Origin: Planctomycetota bacterium
Lineage (GTDB): Bacteria; Planctomycetota; Phycisphaerae; UBA1845
Length of the DNA: 64,000 bases
Reading direction: 5' to 3'
NCBI GenBank assembly: GCA_024276605.1
Contig: JAJRWX010000044.1
Span: 62,001-126,000 of the forward strand
Both the position numbers and the translations under genes were made by a program. The notes beneath the pieces were generated by a model. The model saw only the letters and a program-made list of their open reading frames with translations. It did not search any database and was not told the origin of the DNA. Position 1 is the stretch's first letter. Every line of letters starts with the position of its first letter. This document shows positions 9,337 through 19,606 of the stretch, one piece after another.

Positions 9337-12300
9337 ATGTTTCTAAAAAAACTCACCATTAACGGTTTTAAGAGCTTTTGCGACCGAGTCGATTTCGACT
9401 TCGGTCCCGGCATCACGTGCATCGTTGGCCCGAACGGTTGCGGCAAGAGTAATTTCGTCGATGCCGTTAAATGGGTTCTGGGCGAGCAATCAGCCCGTTC
9501 TCTGCGCGGGCGACAAATGGTTGATATGTTGTTCAACGGTTCCAGCGCCAGAAAGAGCAGTAGCGTTGCGCAGATTGATCTTCTTTTTGATAACGCAAAC
9601 CATCAACTGCCGACGGACCTCGAAGAAGTGACCATTACACGCAAGCTCTATCGTTCGGGCGAAAGTGAATATCTCATCAACGGTGAACCGGCTCGACTGA
9701 AAGATGTCCGTGAACTATTTTTGGATACCGGTGTTGGGGTTCATGCTTATTCAATCATTGAACAGGGTAAAGTTGATAGTCTTTTGCAAAGCAGCCCGCA
9801 GGATCGTCGTATTATATTTGAAGAGGCCGCGGGCATCAGTCGGTATAAGGCGCGTCGTCGTGAAGCAGAGCGTAAACTGGATCGTACGCAACAGAACTTG
9901 TTACGTGTAGAAGATATTATTCAGGAGCTTGAAAAGCGTTTACGCAGCGTGAAGGTGCAGGCAGGCCGAGCCAGGACATACAAAGAGCATGAAGAACGAC
10001 TGAACCAATTACGCAGCACATTTTCCATGGCTGAGTATCATCGATTCACACAGGAATTAGATCGACTTGGCAAAGATTTGGCGTGTACAACCGACGAGGC
10101 GACGAAACTTAATACGGACATCGATCATAACGAAACCGACAGCAGTCGGCTCACGATTCGATTGGACAAACTGGCAAAACAAATCGCCGAAACGGATAAC
10201 CAGCTCGTTCAAGCACAATCCAATTTAGCCGCGCTGGAGGAACGAATTGAGTCTGCCCACAGACGTGTGGATGAGCAAACGCAAATTCGCGACCAAGCCA
10301 ACCAACGACTGATCAACGAAACTCAACGCAACCAACAGACCAGCTTGCAACTCGATGAGGCGGAGACATCAGCTGTTGCCTTGGGAGAGCGGGCCGAAGC
10401 GCTTCGTATCCACATAGAATCACTTCATGCGCAGGATCATGAGTTGGCACAGGATTTTGCCGATGCGCAGCGCATACTGGAAGACGAAAAGGCCGGAATT
10501 ATTGATTTGGTTCGCAAAAGCGCTCAAACAAGAAATGAGCTTGTGCGTCTTACGACACAGCGTGAATCTTTGGACCACCAAACCCGGCGTCTGTCTCAAC
10601 GTAACGCAGAAATTGAGGCTGACTTGCAGGGACAACGTGCCCAAGAGGCTGACCTTCTGCAGCAACTTGCCTCGATTGAGGCGACTATTGACGAAAAAAA
10701 TCAACTATTGGCGTCGAAGAAATCCGAGGCATCTAGGTTGGGCGACGAACAGCAGAAATTGATAGATGAGCTGGCGGCCACAAAGGAATATCGTAGCGCG
10801 TCGCAGTCCCGGCTCGATCTTCTTCGTGATCTTGATAGCAAATTGGACGGTGTTGGTGCTGGTGTACGCAAGGTATTGGGTGTTATCCAGGAAAGTGACG
10901 ATGCGCGTAACCGGTCAACCGTCATTGGCCTGGTAGCTGACATTTTTGAAACTGATGCGGCGCACGCACAATTACTAGAAGCTGCATTGGACTCAGCCGA
11001 TCAGTATATCGTGGCTGACAACAGAGATGCGCTGCTGGATTTCATTCAAACCATTGGCGATCTCCCCGGTCGTATCACAGCGATATGTCTCGATCACTTG
11101 CCTCCTATCATCAATGAGCGCGAGTTCGTAGATCAACCGGGGTTCGTTGCACGAACGAACGATTTGGTGACTTGCGACGAGACTTACCGCTGCCTTGCCC
11201 GTCATTTGTTGGGTAAGACGATCGTCGTGGAGACGTTTGAAGATGCTAAACGTTTTGCCAAGCTCGATGTGGCGGGTCATCGTTTTATCACAAAACTAGG
11301 CGAACTCATTGAAGCCGACGGTCGGATCGTCATGGGATCCACCGAGTCGAGCACGGGTTTGATTTCGCGCAAGAGTGAAATTCGTGAAATTTCGGCACAA
11401 CTTGTAGATGTAGACGAACAAATCGAATCATTATCGCAGCAATTGGCGCATACCCAGGTGCAGGCGGATGATCTCGATGCTGCGCAGCAAGCATTACGCA
11501 ACACGATTTATGCATGCCGAACGGAAAAAATCGAAACCAGCGCTGCTATCCAGACCATCACCGATACTATTGCGCGACATGGCAATGAGCAACCACTTAT
11601 TGCACAGGAACTGCTTCTGCTCGAAAAAGAAATTCAGGAAATCTTGGAACAGTGCGATGAAAATGCGCGTTTGTTGTCCACCTTGGAAAAGGAAAGCGAA
11701 ATCCGTGAAGAGCGTGTACTTGCGCACGAAGATCATATAGACCATTTAACTGAAAAGCGGCGCGGCGCGCAAGAGGAGCTTACACAGACGCGCGTGGATA
11801 TTGGTCAGCTCACGGAGAAGCGCTCAGCTATAGCTGAACAGGTAAATCACTTGAAACGTGCACTAAGAGAATCTCAAACGCTAGTGACTACTGCTAAGCA
11901 GGACATCGCACAGTGTGAACAACGTATTGAGGATGCTCAGACCTCCATCTCCGAAGGAACGGATCAATTGGATAACCTGAGACGTGCGATTGAACAGGGC
12001 ACCAGTCAGGCGAGCGAATTACGCAACCAGCGAGAACAAACAAAAACGCAACTTGATGGTATTACCGTAGCCGTCAAGTCGGCCCGGACTATGTTAGCTA
12101 CCGCAGAACAACGGTCGCACGAGTTGGAAGTATCCCTTGCAGAATGCAACGTGCGGCGTGACGATCTGATACACCACACGCAGGAGGAAATCGGCGTCGA
12201 TTTATCGCAGTTATACACCAACTATCAGCATGAAGACCAAGACTGGGAAGCCGTAGAACAAGAGATTGGCCATCTTCGACAGAAGATGTCTCGGTTGGGT

Positions 12301-12903
12301 CATGTAAACCTAAACGCCATCGACGAACTGGACGAGTTGGAACAGCGACATGGATTCCTTAAAAACCAGCATGACGATCTCGCGGAATCCCAGCGACAAC
12401 TTGAGTTGTTAATTGACAAGCTCAATAAAGAATCGCAGGAACGATTTCGTGCGGCATTTTTTAAGATTCGCGATCATTTCCGCGCCATGTTCCGTAAGCT
12501 TTTTGGCGGTGGTCGAGCAGATATTATTCTAGAAGACACTGACGATATTCTCGAGTGCGGGATTGAAATCGTCGCTCAGCCGCCGGGCAAGGATCTGCAA
12601 GCGATTTCACTCATGTCCGGGGGTGAGAAATCCATGACAGCTATCGCGCTGTTGATGAGTATTTTCAAAACCCGTCCTGCCCCTTTTACGATACTCGACG
12701 AAGTAGACGCTGCGTTGGATGAGGCTAACAATGAACGATTTAATCGCATTGTGCAGGATTTTGCCACCGAATCACAGTTTATTGTCATCACACACTCCAA
12801 ATGGACTATGAACATCGGCGACAGACTATATGGCATAACCATGCAGGAGCCTGGCGTATCGACGCGCGTCAGTGTCGATCTCGATAAGCAGCGCGTGGCT
12901 TAG
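9337..12903 (+). CDS. smc: Chromosome segregation ATPase SMC
   Basis: SMC forms the ring-shaped condensin that organises and segregates the chromosome. The 1188-residue length is normal. Residues 31-39 carry Walker A (GPNGCGKSN), with the Q-loop region after it. Two long coiled coils flank a hinge at about 510-680, which contains GVGAGVRKVLGVI and a conserved-type domain. The C-terminal head has the ABC signature LMSGGEKSM and Walker B with FTILDEVDAALDEAN. The start is supported by a GGGAGG site upstream. ScpA and ScpB partners are not in the window. It stands alone between polysaccharide and thioredoxin-type genes. Confidence 0.97.
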   Translation: MFLKKLTINGFKSFCDRVDFDFGPGITCIVGPNGCGKSNFVDAVKWVLGEQSARSLRGRQMVDMLFNGSSARKSSSVAQIDLLFDNANHQLPTDLEEVTITRKLYRSGESEYLINGEPARLKDVRELFLDTGVGVHAYSIIEQGKVDSLLQSSPQDRRIIFEEAAGISRYKARRREAERKLDRTQQNLLRVEDIIQELEKRLRSVKVQAGRARTYKEHEERLNQLRSTFSMAEYHRFTQELDRLGKDLACTTDEATKLNTDIDHNETDSSRLTIRLDKLAKQIAETDNQLVQAQSNLAALEERIESAHRRVDEQTQIRDQANQRLINETQRNQQTSLQLDEAETSAVALGERAEALRIHIESLHAQDHELAQDFADAQRILEDEKAGIIDLVRKSAQTRNELVRLTTQRESLDHQTRRLSQRNAEIEADLQGQRAQEADLLQQLASIEATIDEKNQLLASKKSEASRLGDEQQKLIDELAATKEYRSASQSRLDLLRDLDSKLDGVGAGVRKVLGVIQESDDARNRSTVIGLVADIFETDAAHAQLLEAALDSADQYIVADNRDALLDFIQTIGDLPGRITAICLDHLPPIINEREFVDQPGFVARTNDLVTCDETYRCLARHLLGKTIVVETFEDAKRFAKLDVAGHRFITKLGELIEADGRIVMGSTESSTGLISRKSEIREISAQLVDVDEQIESLSQQLAHTQVQADDLDAAQQALRNTIYACRTEKIETSAAIQTITDTIARHGNEQPLIAQELLLLEKEIQEILEQCDENARLLSTLEKESEIREERVLAHEDHIDHLTEKRRGAQEELTQTRVDIGQLTEKRSAIAEQVNHLKRALRESQTLVTTAKQDIAQCEQRIEDAQTSISEGTDQLDNLRRAIEQGTSQASELRNQREQTKTQLDGITVAVKSARTMLATAEQRSHELEVSLAECNVRRDDLIHHTQEEIGVDLSQLYTNYQHEDQDWEAVEQEIGHLRQKMSRLGHVNLNAIDELDELEQRHGFLKNQHDDLAESQRQLELLIDKLNKESQERFRAAFFKIRDHFRAMFRKLFGGGRADIILEDTDDILECGIEIVAQPPGKDLQAISLMSGGEKSMTAIALLMSIFKTRPAPFTILDEVDAALDEANNERFNRIVQDFATESQFIVITHSKWTMNIGDRLYGITMQEPGVSTRVSVDLDKQRVA

Positions 12904-13042
12904 TGCAAGCGTGACTCGACTGTTAGCGACCGGGAGTAAGTCCCCTTCCGTATTTATTGGCCATTCTGCCCTGCGTTGGATTAAGAACAATCCAAGCTAA
13001 CCCCCAGTTCGACAACTTTTGGTAGCATATGTTTATTAAAAA

Positions 13043-13076
13043 GGGTTCTGCTTCGTACTGATACGAAGCAGAACCC
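13043..13076 (-). terminator. Rho-independent terminator for the 13139-15745 gene
   Basis: A 15-bp perfect stem (13043-13057 with 13062-13076) closes on a 4-nt loop. On the minus strand it is followed by TTTTTAAT, giving a classic terminator about 60 bp after the DUF1573/thioredoxin gene. On the plus strand there is no T-run, so it serves smc less well. Confidence 0.85.
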
Positions 13077-13138
13077 GGTTGATGTATCACGCATAGCCAA
13101 ACATGTTCAAGGCTATGCTGCTTTATTTAGCGAACGTG

Positions 13139-15745
13139 TTACCCCTTCTTCTTCATCAGGCCGTCGAGTTGCCCTTTGAGCAAGTTCACCATGTCTTTTT
13201 TGGCTCCGATGTTGACGTGGGCAATTTTGCCATTTTTGTCGACAACCACCATCGTCGGGAAACTAACCGCTTTGAATTTACCGCCGACAATATTTTTCGG
13301 ATCGTGGGCAAATTCAAGGTTAGATCCTAGACCTTTGTAGACATTAAAGGCATCTTCCATGGAGTATTCCTTCCGCATGGTCAAAGCCACATTCACGAAA
13401 CGAATTCCCTTGGCTTCGTACTCAGCGCGAACCTTTTCGACATTAGGCACCTGACGTTTGCAGAAGCCGCAGTTTGGCGCTACGAAATTAAGCACCGTTG
13501 CCGGATATTTGGCAAATTCCGAATTGGCGACCAGCTTACCGTCTTTGGTTTTGATATTGAATTTTGGAGATGGCTTGCCGACAAGAGCCATCGCCGGGCG
13601 CTGACCACTTCTTGGCTTGGCACTGGCAAACTTCGGCATCGGCTTACCTGCGATGAGTGCATCCAACTGGGCTTTCATGCGCTTTTCGAGATCGCCGAGA
13701 TTACCGACATTTGCTGCTTCTACTTTGCCGGACTTGCCAAGAATCACCATCGTTGGAAATCCGCTCGTATTGAACGATCGCCCAACCGTGTTGTCGGTGT
13801 TTATCGCAAGCTCACCTTTGAAGCCAACCTCTGTAAGCTTGGCTTTCGTCTGTTCCACCGTGAACGGCTTGCGCATCGTTTGACTGACCGCAACAAAACG
13901 AACGCCCTTGCTCTCATATTCCTTACGTACTTGCTCTACACGGGGTAGCTGTTTCTTGCAGAAGCCACAGTTAACCGCGAAAAAGTCCAGCACGGTAATT
14001 TCTTTTTTTATTGTTTCATTGGATAAACTCTTACCGTCCGTTGTGGATAAAGAGAATTTAGGTGCGGGTTTGCCCACAAGATCATCTGGGGACTTTCGCT
14101 TGGGTTGCGGTTTCCGCGGTGCTGCTGCAATGGTAGGAACCACTTTACCAGCTAACAGCGCATCCAACTGACTACCCAGGCGTGATTCGAGATCACCGAC
14201 GTTACCAATATTGACGGCCCCAACTCTGCCTTTTTTGCCGAGCACAACCATCGTGGGATAGCTCGTCGCCTTAAAGAGTGGACCGACCGTATTGGCACTA
14301 TCAATGGCTAGCTCACCTTTGAACCCAAGACTATTAATCTTGGCCTTGACCTGCTCGTCGGTAAACGGCTTACGCATCGTCTGACTAACCGTAATAAAGC
14401 GTACGCCTTTAGACTCATACTTCTTACGTACCGTCTCCAAACGAGGGATTTGCTTTTTACAGAAGCCGCAATTAACGGCGAAGAAATCGAGTACTGTCAC
14501 CTGCTCCTTGGCCGTGGCGTTGGAGACTACTTTACCAGTGGTGGTCGTCAATGAAAATCTTGGAATTGGCTTGCCGACCATCTCTTCGGCAGGACGGCGT
14601 GGGGCTGTTTTGGCCTGTAACCGTTTGGGGGTTTGCCGCAGGGAAACCGGAATGACTAACTCAGGTTTTTCTTTATCATCCGTTTTGAGAACGATTTTCG
14701 CACCGCTATCGGGCGGTTTATAACCCGCGGGCATATCGAGCGTAATTGTATAAGCTCTTCCTGCAGTACGTTCGTTAAGCGCTACCTTAATCTTGGGGTC
14801 TGTAGAAGTAGCCTCAACAACTTTGACAGCATTGGCACCATAGTTGGTCAGGCGAATCGGTCGAGAGGTGACGTTTTTCGTCGGTCGATTCGGGTCGATC
14901 ACTATGGCAGCAGGTTGAATATCCAGACGCTCCGGAATAGTCGCATGCGCATTGACGGGAATACTTTTCTGTTCCCCTATATTCGTGGTAATATCAATTT
15001 TCCCACGCACACGTCCCGGGCTGTATGGCGGTGCAACTCTTACCGTTAGCTCGAAGCGCTTTCCCTTTTCTTTTTCTTCCAAATTAAACGTAAAAGGACC
15101 ATCCTTGTCTTTGGTTAATGAAAGCTCGAGTGGGTTATCCGTGTTGTTGGTGATTTTGAGAACTCGCTCCTGCGGTTCGGTAAGTGAAATTTTTCCAAAA
15201 GTCGCATTGCCCGGCAATACATCTACAAATCGCTTAACAATGCCGGCTAGTGTAAGACGCAGGTTGGGCGTTTCCGGATCATTGGAGGATATGGTCACGG
15301 ACTTTTGAAATCGACCGCGTAATTTTTTGCTATCTACAATAAACGAAAATTCACCTGACTCACCCGGCGCAATGGCAGCGGGGTGAGAACCGGATTTCGT
15401 ACAACCACATGATGGCTTCACTTTCGTAATCACCAATGATTCCGAACCCTTGTTGTGAATGACGTACGTATGCTTCAGCTTTGGTCCCATCCATATTTCA
15501 CCAAAATTATGGGTCGGCTTATCGCACACGATTTTCGGGGTAGCACCAAGGGCAACAGTCTTGACTACCGGCGCTGCTTTGGGGACGGCATCCTGTCGCA
15601 CAGGTGACGGGTTAGCCACAGGTTTTGGCGGTTTCGCATAAGCACTAAAGCCAATAGCGCCCACCAAAAGTGGGGTTAGTAGCGCTGCTACCGTTCGGTA
15701 CGAGCGCTCGACATTCGTCCTTCGTTCCATTCTACGTCTCTTCAT
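13139..15745 (-). CDS. Exported DUF1573 protein with three tandem thioredoxin-like domains
   Basis: An 868-residue protein from ATG at 15745; a longer reading starts at 15787 (882 residues, used for numbering here). A signal peptide (TVAALLTPLLVGAIGFSAYA) ends near residue 50. Residues 88-190 form a DUF1573 domain with the SCGCT motif and an Ig-like strand pattern; further Ig-like strands run to about 390. Three redoxin domains follow, at about 400-545, 567-715 and 733-880, with CGFC active sites at 440, 607 and 773 and a cis-Pro (YPT, FPT, FPT) in each. It is probably a periplasmic thiol reductase or disulfide relay. Domains 1 and 2 are most alike, suggesting recent duplication. Confidence 0.85.
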   Translation of the reverse strand: MKRRRMERRTNVERSYRTVAALLTPLLVGAIGFSAYAKPPKPVANPSPVRQDAVPKAAPVVKTVALGATPKIVCDKPTHNFGEIWMGPKLKHTYVIHNKGSESLVITKVKPSCGCTKSGSHPAAIAPGESGEFSFIVDSKKLRGRFQKSVTISSNDPETPNLRLTLAGIVKRFVDVLPGNATFGKISLTEPQERVLKITNNTDNPLELSLTKDKDGPFTFNLEEKEKGKRFELTVRVAPPYSPGRVRGKIDITTNIGEQKSIPVNAHATIPERLDIQPAAIVIDPNRPTKNVTSRPIRLTNYGANAVKVVEATSTDPKIKVALNERTAGRAYTITLDMPAGYKPPDSGAKIVLKTDDKEKPELVIPVSLRQTPKRLQAKTAPRRPAEEMVGKPIPRFSLTTTTGKVVSNATAKEQVTVLDFFAVNCGFCKKQIPRLETVRKKYESKGVRFITVSQTMRKPFTDEQVKAKINSLGFKGELAIDSANTVGPLFKATSYPTMVVLGKKGRVGAVNIGNVGDLESRLGSQLDALLAGKVVPTIAAAPRKPQPKRKSPDDLVGKPAPKFSLSTTDGKSLSNETIKKEITVLDFFAVNCGFCKKQLPRVEQVRKEYESKGVRFVAVSQTMRKPFTVEQTKAKLTEVGFKGELAINTDNTVGRSFNTSGFPTMVILGKSGKVEAANVGNLGDLEKRMKAQLDALIAGKPMPKFASAKPRSGQRPAMALVGKPSPKFNIKTKDGKLVANSEFAKYPATVLNFVAPNCGFCKRQVPNVEKVRAEYEAKGIRFVNVALTMRKEYSMEDAFNVYKGLGSNLEFAHDPKNIVGGKFKAVSFPTMVVVDKNGKIAHVNIGAKKDMVNLLKGQLDGLMKKKG

Positions 15746-16215
15746 GACGATACCAATCCTCTCTCGAAAACAAACTTGCTCACACAATTATTTCTAAACT
15801 TTTACCGTGACACCAGCCACAATGATTCATCAACGATTCACTACAATAAAAACATACCCGCTTGTTGTGCAGCGTCGCATTCCCAAAACTGTCGGAACAA
15901 CCTCATCTAAGACCGCCACAAAAAAACAGATGCGTCAAGGAAAGTCCGCAAGTCATCGTATTTCATACCGCAACTCACGACTTTCCATCGTTGGTTATAC
16001 CAGCCAAGCACAAGGCATTTCAACCAAGCCGGCGCCATGTTACTTCGACGTTACGGCCTCCGAATGCTCCCCATGGCCATACCCGTCCTATAGACTCATT
16101 CGCCAGTATTGATAATCGAGCTACAAACGACATAGGGGCTGTGAAGCTTGGTACACGTTTGTGACCGTTAAATGCCCATGATCAACTCGGATTGCTTCAC
16201 ATCGGACCGTATGGT
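15746..16215. other. Gene-free interval, divergent promoter region
   Basis: About 470 bp between the start of the exported thioredoxin protein and pgpA. Open frames here lack ribosome sites and family features. No tRNA, repeat family member or strong promoter was recognised. A GAGAGGA stretch near 15757-15763 (minus strand) is the likely ribosome site of the thioredoxin gene. Confidence 0.5.
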
Positions 16216-16725
16216 ATGGATAACATAATTCTTATGGGTTCCTTAACGATTCGACATCGCCTACTCCTATGCATTGGTTCGATAGGGCCGCTTGGCCATC
16301 TGCCGGCATCCGGTACGGTGACTGTGGCCGTAGTGGGAATCCCCTTTTTTTGGCTCCTAGATTGGCTAAGTCCGCCGCTCGTACCGTATCTAGTGTTCGT
16401 TTTGGTCTTTACAGCAGCCTCGATTGCACTCCATGATGCTGGAGATCGCATTCTAGGGGAAAAGGATAGTCGAAAACTTGTATGGGACGAATTAGCCGGA
16501 TTTTTTGTAGCCATTGCCGCCGTTCCGTTTACATGGCAGATAGCGGTGGTCGCATTTTTACTTGAACGAGCCATCGACATCGTAAAGGTGCCTCCGGCGA
16601 ATTGGATCGAACAACGTTGGCCGGGAGGTTGGGGTGTGGTTGGAGATGACATCATCGCGGGTCTTTACACGTGCGGTTTGTTGCATGCCGCTATAAAGTT
16701 CTTCCCGGCTTGGCTTGGCTTGTAA
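16216..16725 (+). CDS. pgpA: Phosphatidylglycerophosphatase A-like protein
   Basis: PgpA dephosphorylates phosphatidylglycerophosphate to phosphatidylglycerol in the inner membrane. The product has about four membrane helices and the family motifs: SIGPLGHLPASGT (normally GxGxxPxAPGT), VWDELAGF, LERAIDIVKVPP (the FDIxKPxP equivalent) and PGGWGVVGDDIIAG with the conserved DD. The family glycines and aspartates are kept, though several positions differ from the E. coli protein. The start is uncertain: a TTG at 16192 and ATGs at 16216 and 16234 are in frame; I chose 16216. It stands alone on the plus strand. Confidence 0.78.
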   Translation: MDNIILMGSLTIRHRLLLCIGSIGPLGHLPASGTVTVAVVGIPFFWLLDWLSPPLVPYLVFVLVFTAASIALHDAGDRILGEKDSRKLVWDELAGFFVAIAAVPFTWQIAVVAFLLERAIDIVKVPPANWIEQRWPGGWGVVGDDIIAGLYTCGLLHAAIKFFPAWLGL

Positions 16726-16938
16726 TCTCGCCTACAACAATGGGCAATGGCAGAAGCCCTTCGGCGCCATCGAAAGAGAAAAATAAGGGAAATGAGATAG
16801 TGCTAGGCAGGGCGCACTACATGATGGGCTCCTGTATTTGGTACGTCTTAAAATAATCAGGCTGGATACATTTTGTTGGCGTCCGGATATTGATCGTAAA
16901 TCATGTGTTCAAGTGTTTTGAATAACACCGCCGAATGA

Positions 16939-17313
16939 TTAGCCATTGACAATATCGTCCTTTAGCGGTCCGACTTTGGCGATGACCTGATCAATATCAG
17001 ACTGTGATATATTGAAGGACATAAGCGCCTCAACAAGATGGCTCACTACAAGATTAAAATGATTTTCGTTGATGGCTGAATTGGCGTGGGCCGCCTTCAT
17101 TGAACGACCTATGTATTGATTGGGACCACCCAATGCCATCGAGATGAATTGAGTTTGATGGCGACGCTGCTTGTCCATATCCGTCTTATCAAAGAATCCT
17201 TTCAGTTCGTCATCCGCAAGGACGCGCTTATAGAACTCAGTGACCACGGCTTCTATCGCCGGCTGGCCGCCTAATTTGTCGAACAAACTCGGTACTGCAA
17301 CTGCTTGTGCCAT
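16939..17313 (-). CDS. glbN: Group 1 truncated hemoglobin
   Basis: A 124-residue 2-on-2 globin that binds heme and reacts with oxygen or nitric oxide in the cytoplasm. Features are the N-terminal SLFDKLGGQPAIEAVV helix, Tyr B10 at residue 28 (TEFYKRV), Phe at CD1 (GFFDKTD, 40-41), the GGPNQYIGR turn and the proximal His F8 at residue 76 (SMKAAHA). Length matches group 1. The gene is isolated, with 431 bp free upstream. An AAGGATG ribosome site directly precedes the start. The physiological ligand cannot be told from sequence. Confidence 0.92.
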   Translation of the reverse strand: MAQAVAVPSLFDKLGGQPAIEAVVTEFYKRVLADDELKGFFDKTDMDKQRRHQTQFISMALGGPNQYIGRSMKAAHANSAINENHFNLVVSHLVEALMSFNISQSDIDQVIAKVGPLKDDIVNG

Positions 17314-17743
17314 GCCATCATCCTTTCAAATACTATTTTCAATGCGAATGACAAAGTAGTCAGAATCGTCCCGATCATCGACTGTGCTTTCGCAACAGCG
17401 CGAAGTGCGTCATAGCCGCTCGTCGGCGATCGAGTGGCTACAACGCGAACGGTACTCACAAGCATTGGCACTCTGTGGCTAACAACAAAAGTGACCCATA
17501 CCTTGCACCGCAACATCACGTTGAATGGAAGGTACAATATGCACATCGAGAATAGTCGCTTGCGTTGTATATCCAGACGCTTTTCATATCAGCTTTGTGA
17601 CAGTGTGATCGGTCTGCTTAGCGAGATATGAAGGGGCGTAATAATGTAGCGGTAATGATAAATTACGCGTGTTGTCTATCGGTCCCAAACGGTACGTATT
17701 TATGACGTATCACCGGCAACCCATGTAAAATATGCGACGGGTA
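17314..17743. other. Gene-free interval between trHb and the hutH-like gene
   Basis: About 430 bp upstream of the hemoglobin gene and downstream of the lyase. Short frames here lack family features. It probably carries the hemoglobin promoter on the minus strand, but no clear -35/-10 pair was found at a suitable distance. No hairpin with a T-run follows the lyase stop. Confidence 0.45.
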
Positions 17744-19603
17744 TTATGAGGCCTGCAATGACGTGATAGTTCGTAGTTCATCCGGGAGTGCGTCGGTCAT
17801 GGACTGAACGAAACTTCCGTCTTCGATGGCACGGCGCATTAAACGAATGTCTTCGTCCAGCGATCGATCTTCGATGATCGGCTCGGCCAGGCTACGCACA
17901 TATAGATATGCTGCGCGTGTACCCACACCAAGCTGCTTTACAAAATTTTTGCGATGTTCATGACGCGTGGCGACAGTAAAGGACTTCGTATCTGCTAGTT
18001 GGCCGTATTCACCCCGGTTTGCGCCGTTGGCATCTGCGTCGGCGGTAACGGCTTTCATACTTGGTTCCACACGACAACCAGCACGCCATTCAATAGCCTG
18101 CGACGCAACCAATAGTTCGATCGCCAGAACCGCCTGCGTGTTGGCTAACACCGTCTGCAATTTACGCGCTGCAATGGTGGCCATCGAATTGTGGTCTTCC
18201 GTATTGGCAGAGGTCGGTACGGAATCGACCGAGGCTGGATGTGTGAGCACCTTATTTTCCGATACCAAACTAGCCGCGCAATATTGCGTGAGCATCAACC
18301 CTGAGTTGACACCCGGCGCGGGTACCAAATTGGCCGGCAAGTTTCGGTTGTGATAGCGATCGAGCAGCATCTGCGTGCGCCGCTCGGATATATTCGCCAG
18401 TTCCGCTAGTGCAATGGCCAGAAAATCCGCAGCTAGTGCTATCGGTTGACCATGAAAATTACCCACGGAATACGCATCCCAATCCTTAGATGGATCTCGC
18501 AATGCAGGATCATCCGGCGCGTCACATGGTGATTCCCCCGGGAAAAACAGCGGATTATCGCAAGCGGCGTTCATTTCACGCTCAGCCACCATACGCGCGT
18601 AGGCGATGGTATCTCGACTCGCACCATGAACCGTCGGTGCACAGCGAACCGAATAAGCGTCCTGCACTTCTATGCAACGATTGACCAGGCTACTTCCGGT
18701 TACCAAAGATAGAATGTTGGCTGCGCTGTCGATTTGGCCGCGCTGACCGCGGGCCTGATGAACCTTGGGATCGAAAGCGCGGGTTCTACCGCAAATGGCT
18801 TCTAAGGTCATCGCAGCCGCAGCATCGGCTGTTGATGCCATGTTCATGGCATCATACACTGCCAGGCCCAACATGGCAGCGGATACCGTCGCACCGTTGG
18901 TTAGCGCCAGACCATCTTTATAACCTGGCAGTGGCAACGTCTTGACGCCAAGTGCTTGCGATAGCTGTGACGCCGAACGAAAATCAACAGGCGTGGGAAA
19001 GCGGTTGGCATCTTGATTCACCACATAAAAACGCCCCTCACCGAGTAGCGTGGCAAACATGTGGGCCATGGGGCATAAATCACCGCTGGACCCCACGGAA
19101 CCCTTCAGAGGAACCAGTGGAATCACACCGGCGTGCAGACACTTCACGATGAAGTCGAGCAGCGCCGGCTGGACGCCGGAATAACCTTTGAGCAATGTGT
19201 TCAGGCGAATCACAAACGTCGCACGTACAACTTCAGCCGAGAAGTAATTGGCTGGATCATCAGCATCCGTGTTGACCCCAACCCCTGCTGAGTGGGATAA
19301 CAAGATATTGCGTTGCAGTTGCTCTAACTGCTGGGGCGCGATAGGGATGTTCTTAAACTCTCCAAAACCCGTCGTCACACCATATACCTGCATGACCGGC
19401 GCATCACTGCCGTCATGTTTTTCATAAGCTTCGATGTAATTTTTAACGATACGTTCGATATATCGGCGGGATTGATTGACGTTCTCCAAAGCTGGCGGAT
19501 CACAAACTACCTGCACCTGCACATCACGAGCCATGCATACCAACTGATCGATCGTCAGTGATTCACCGTCGAGTGTGATGTGATCTTCGCCGATCTTTTT
19601 CAT
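17744..19603 (-). CDS. hutH: Histidine ammonia-lyase-like MIO enzyme
   Basis: Aromatic amino acid lyases remove ammonia using the MIO group formed from an internal A-S-G. This 619-residue protein has VYGVTTGFG with the catalytic Tyr at 74, GSVGSSGDL with the MIO triad at 172-174, QDAYSVRC, DNPLFFPGE and NFHGQPIALAAD. Two selectivity positions point to histidine: LLSHSAG (the SH pair of HAL, against FL in PAL and HL in TAL) and TEDHNSM with the HAL-type Glu. Oddities: the MIO precursor is S-S-G, and the chain is about 100 residues longer than usual HutH. It lies 3 bp after hisS, and no other hut gene is nearby. Confidence 0.82.
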   Translation of the reverse strand: MKKIGEDHITLDGESLTIDQLVCMARDVQVQVVCDPPALENVNQSRRYIERIVKNYIEAYEKHDGSDAPVMQVYGVTTGFGEFKNIPIAPQQLEQLQRNILLSHSAGVGVNTDADDPANYFSAEVVRATFVIRLNTLLKGYSGVQPALLDFIVKCLHAGVIPLVPLKGSVGSSGDLCPMAHMFATLLGEGRFYVVNQDANRFPTPVDFRSASQLSQALGVKTLPLPGYKDGLALTNGATVSAAMLGLAVYDAMNMASTADAAAAMTLEAICGRTRAFDPKVHQARGQRGQIDSAANILSLVTGSSLVNRCIEVQDAYSVRCAPTVHGASRDTIAYARMVAEREMNAACDNPLFFPGESPCDAPDDPALRDPSKDWDAYSVGNFHGQPIALAADFLAIALAELANISERRTQMLLDRYHNRNLPANLVPAPGVNSGLMLTQYCAASLVSENKVLTHPASVDSVPTSANTEDHNSMATIAARKLQTVLANTQAVLAIELLVASQAIEWRAGCRVEPSMKAVTADADANGANRGEYGQLADTKSFTVATRHEHRKNFVKQLGVGTRAAYLYVRSLAEPIIEDRSLDEDIRLMRRAIEDGSFVQSMTDALPDELRTITSLQAS

Positions 19604-19606
19604 GGC

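Noticed and set aside
15807-16164. Two open frames upstream of pgpA
   Set aside because: Neither has a ribosome site, domain or consistent codon pattern.
16939-17313. Nitric-oxide-responsive promoter of the hemoglobin
   Set aside because: A TTGTCA/TATTTG pair exists on the minus strand but lies only about 8 bp from the start codon, too close to be used with confidence.
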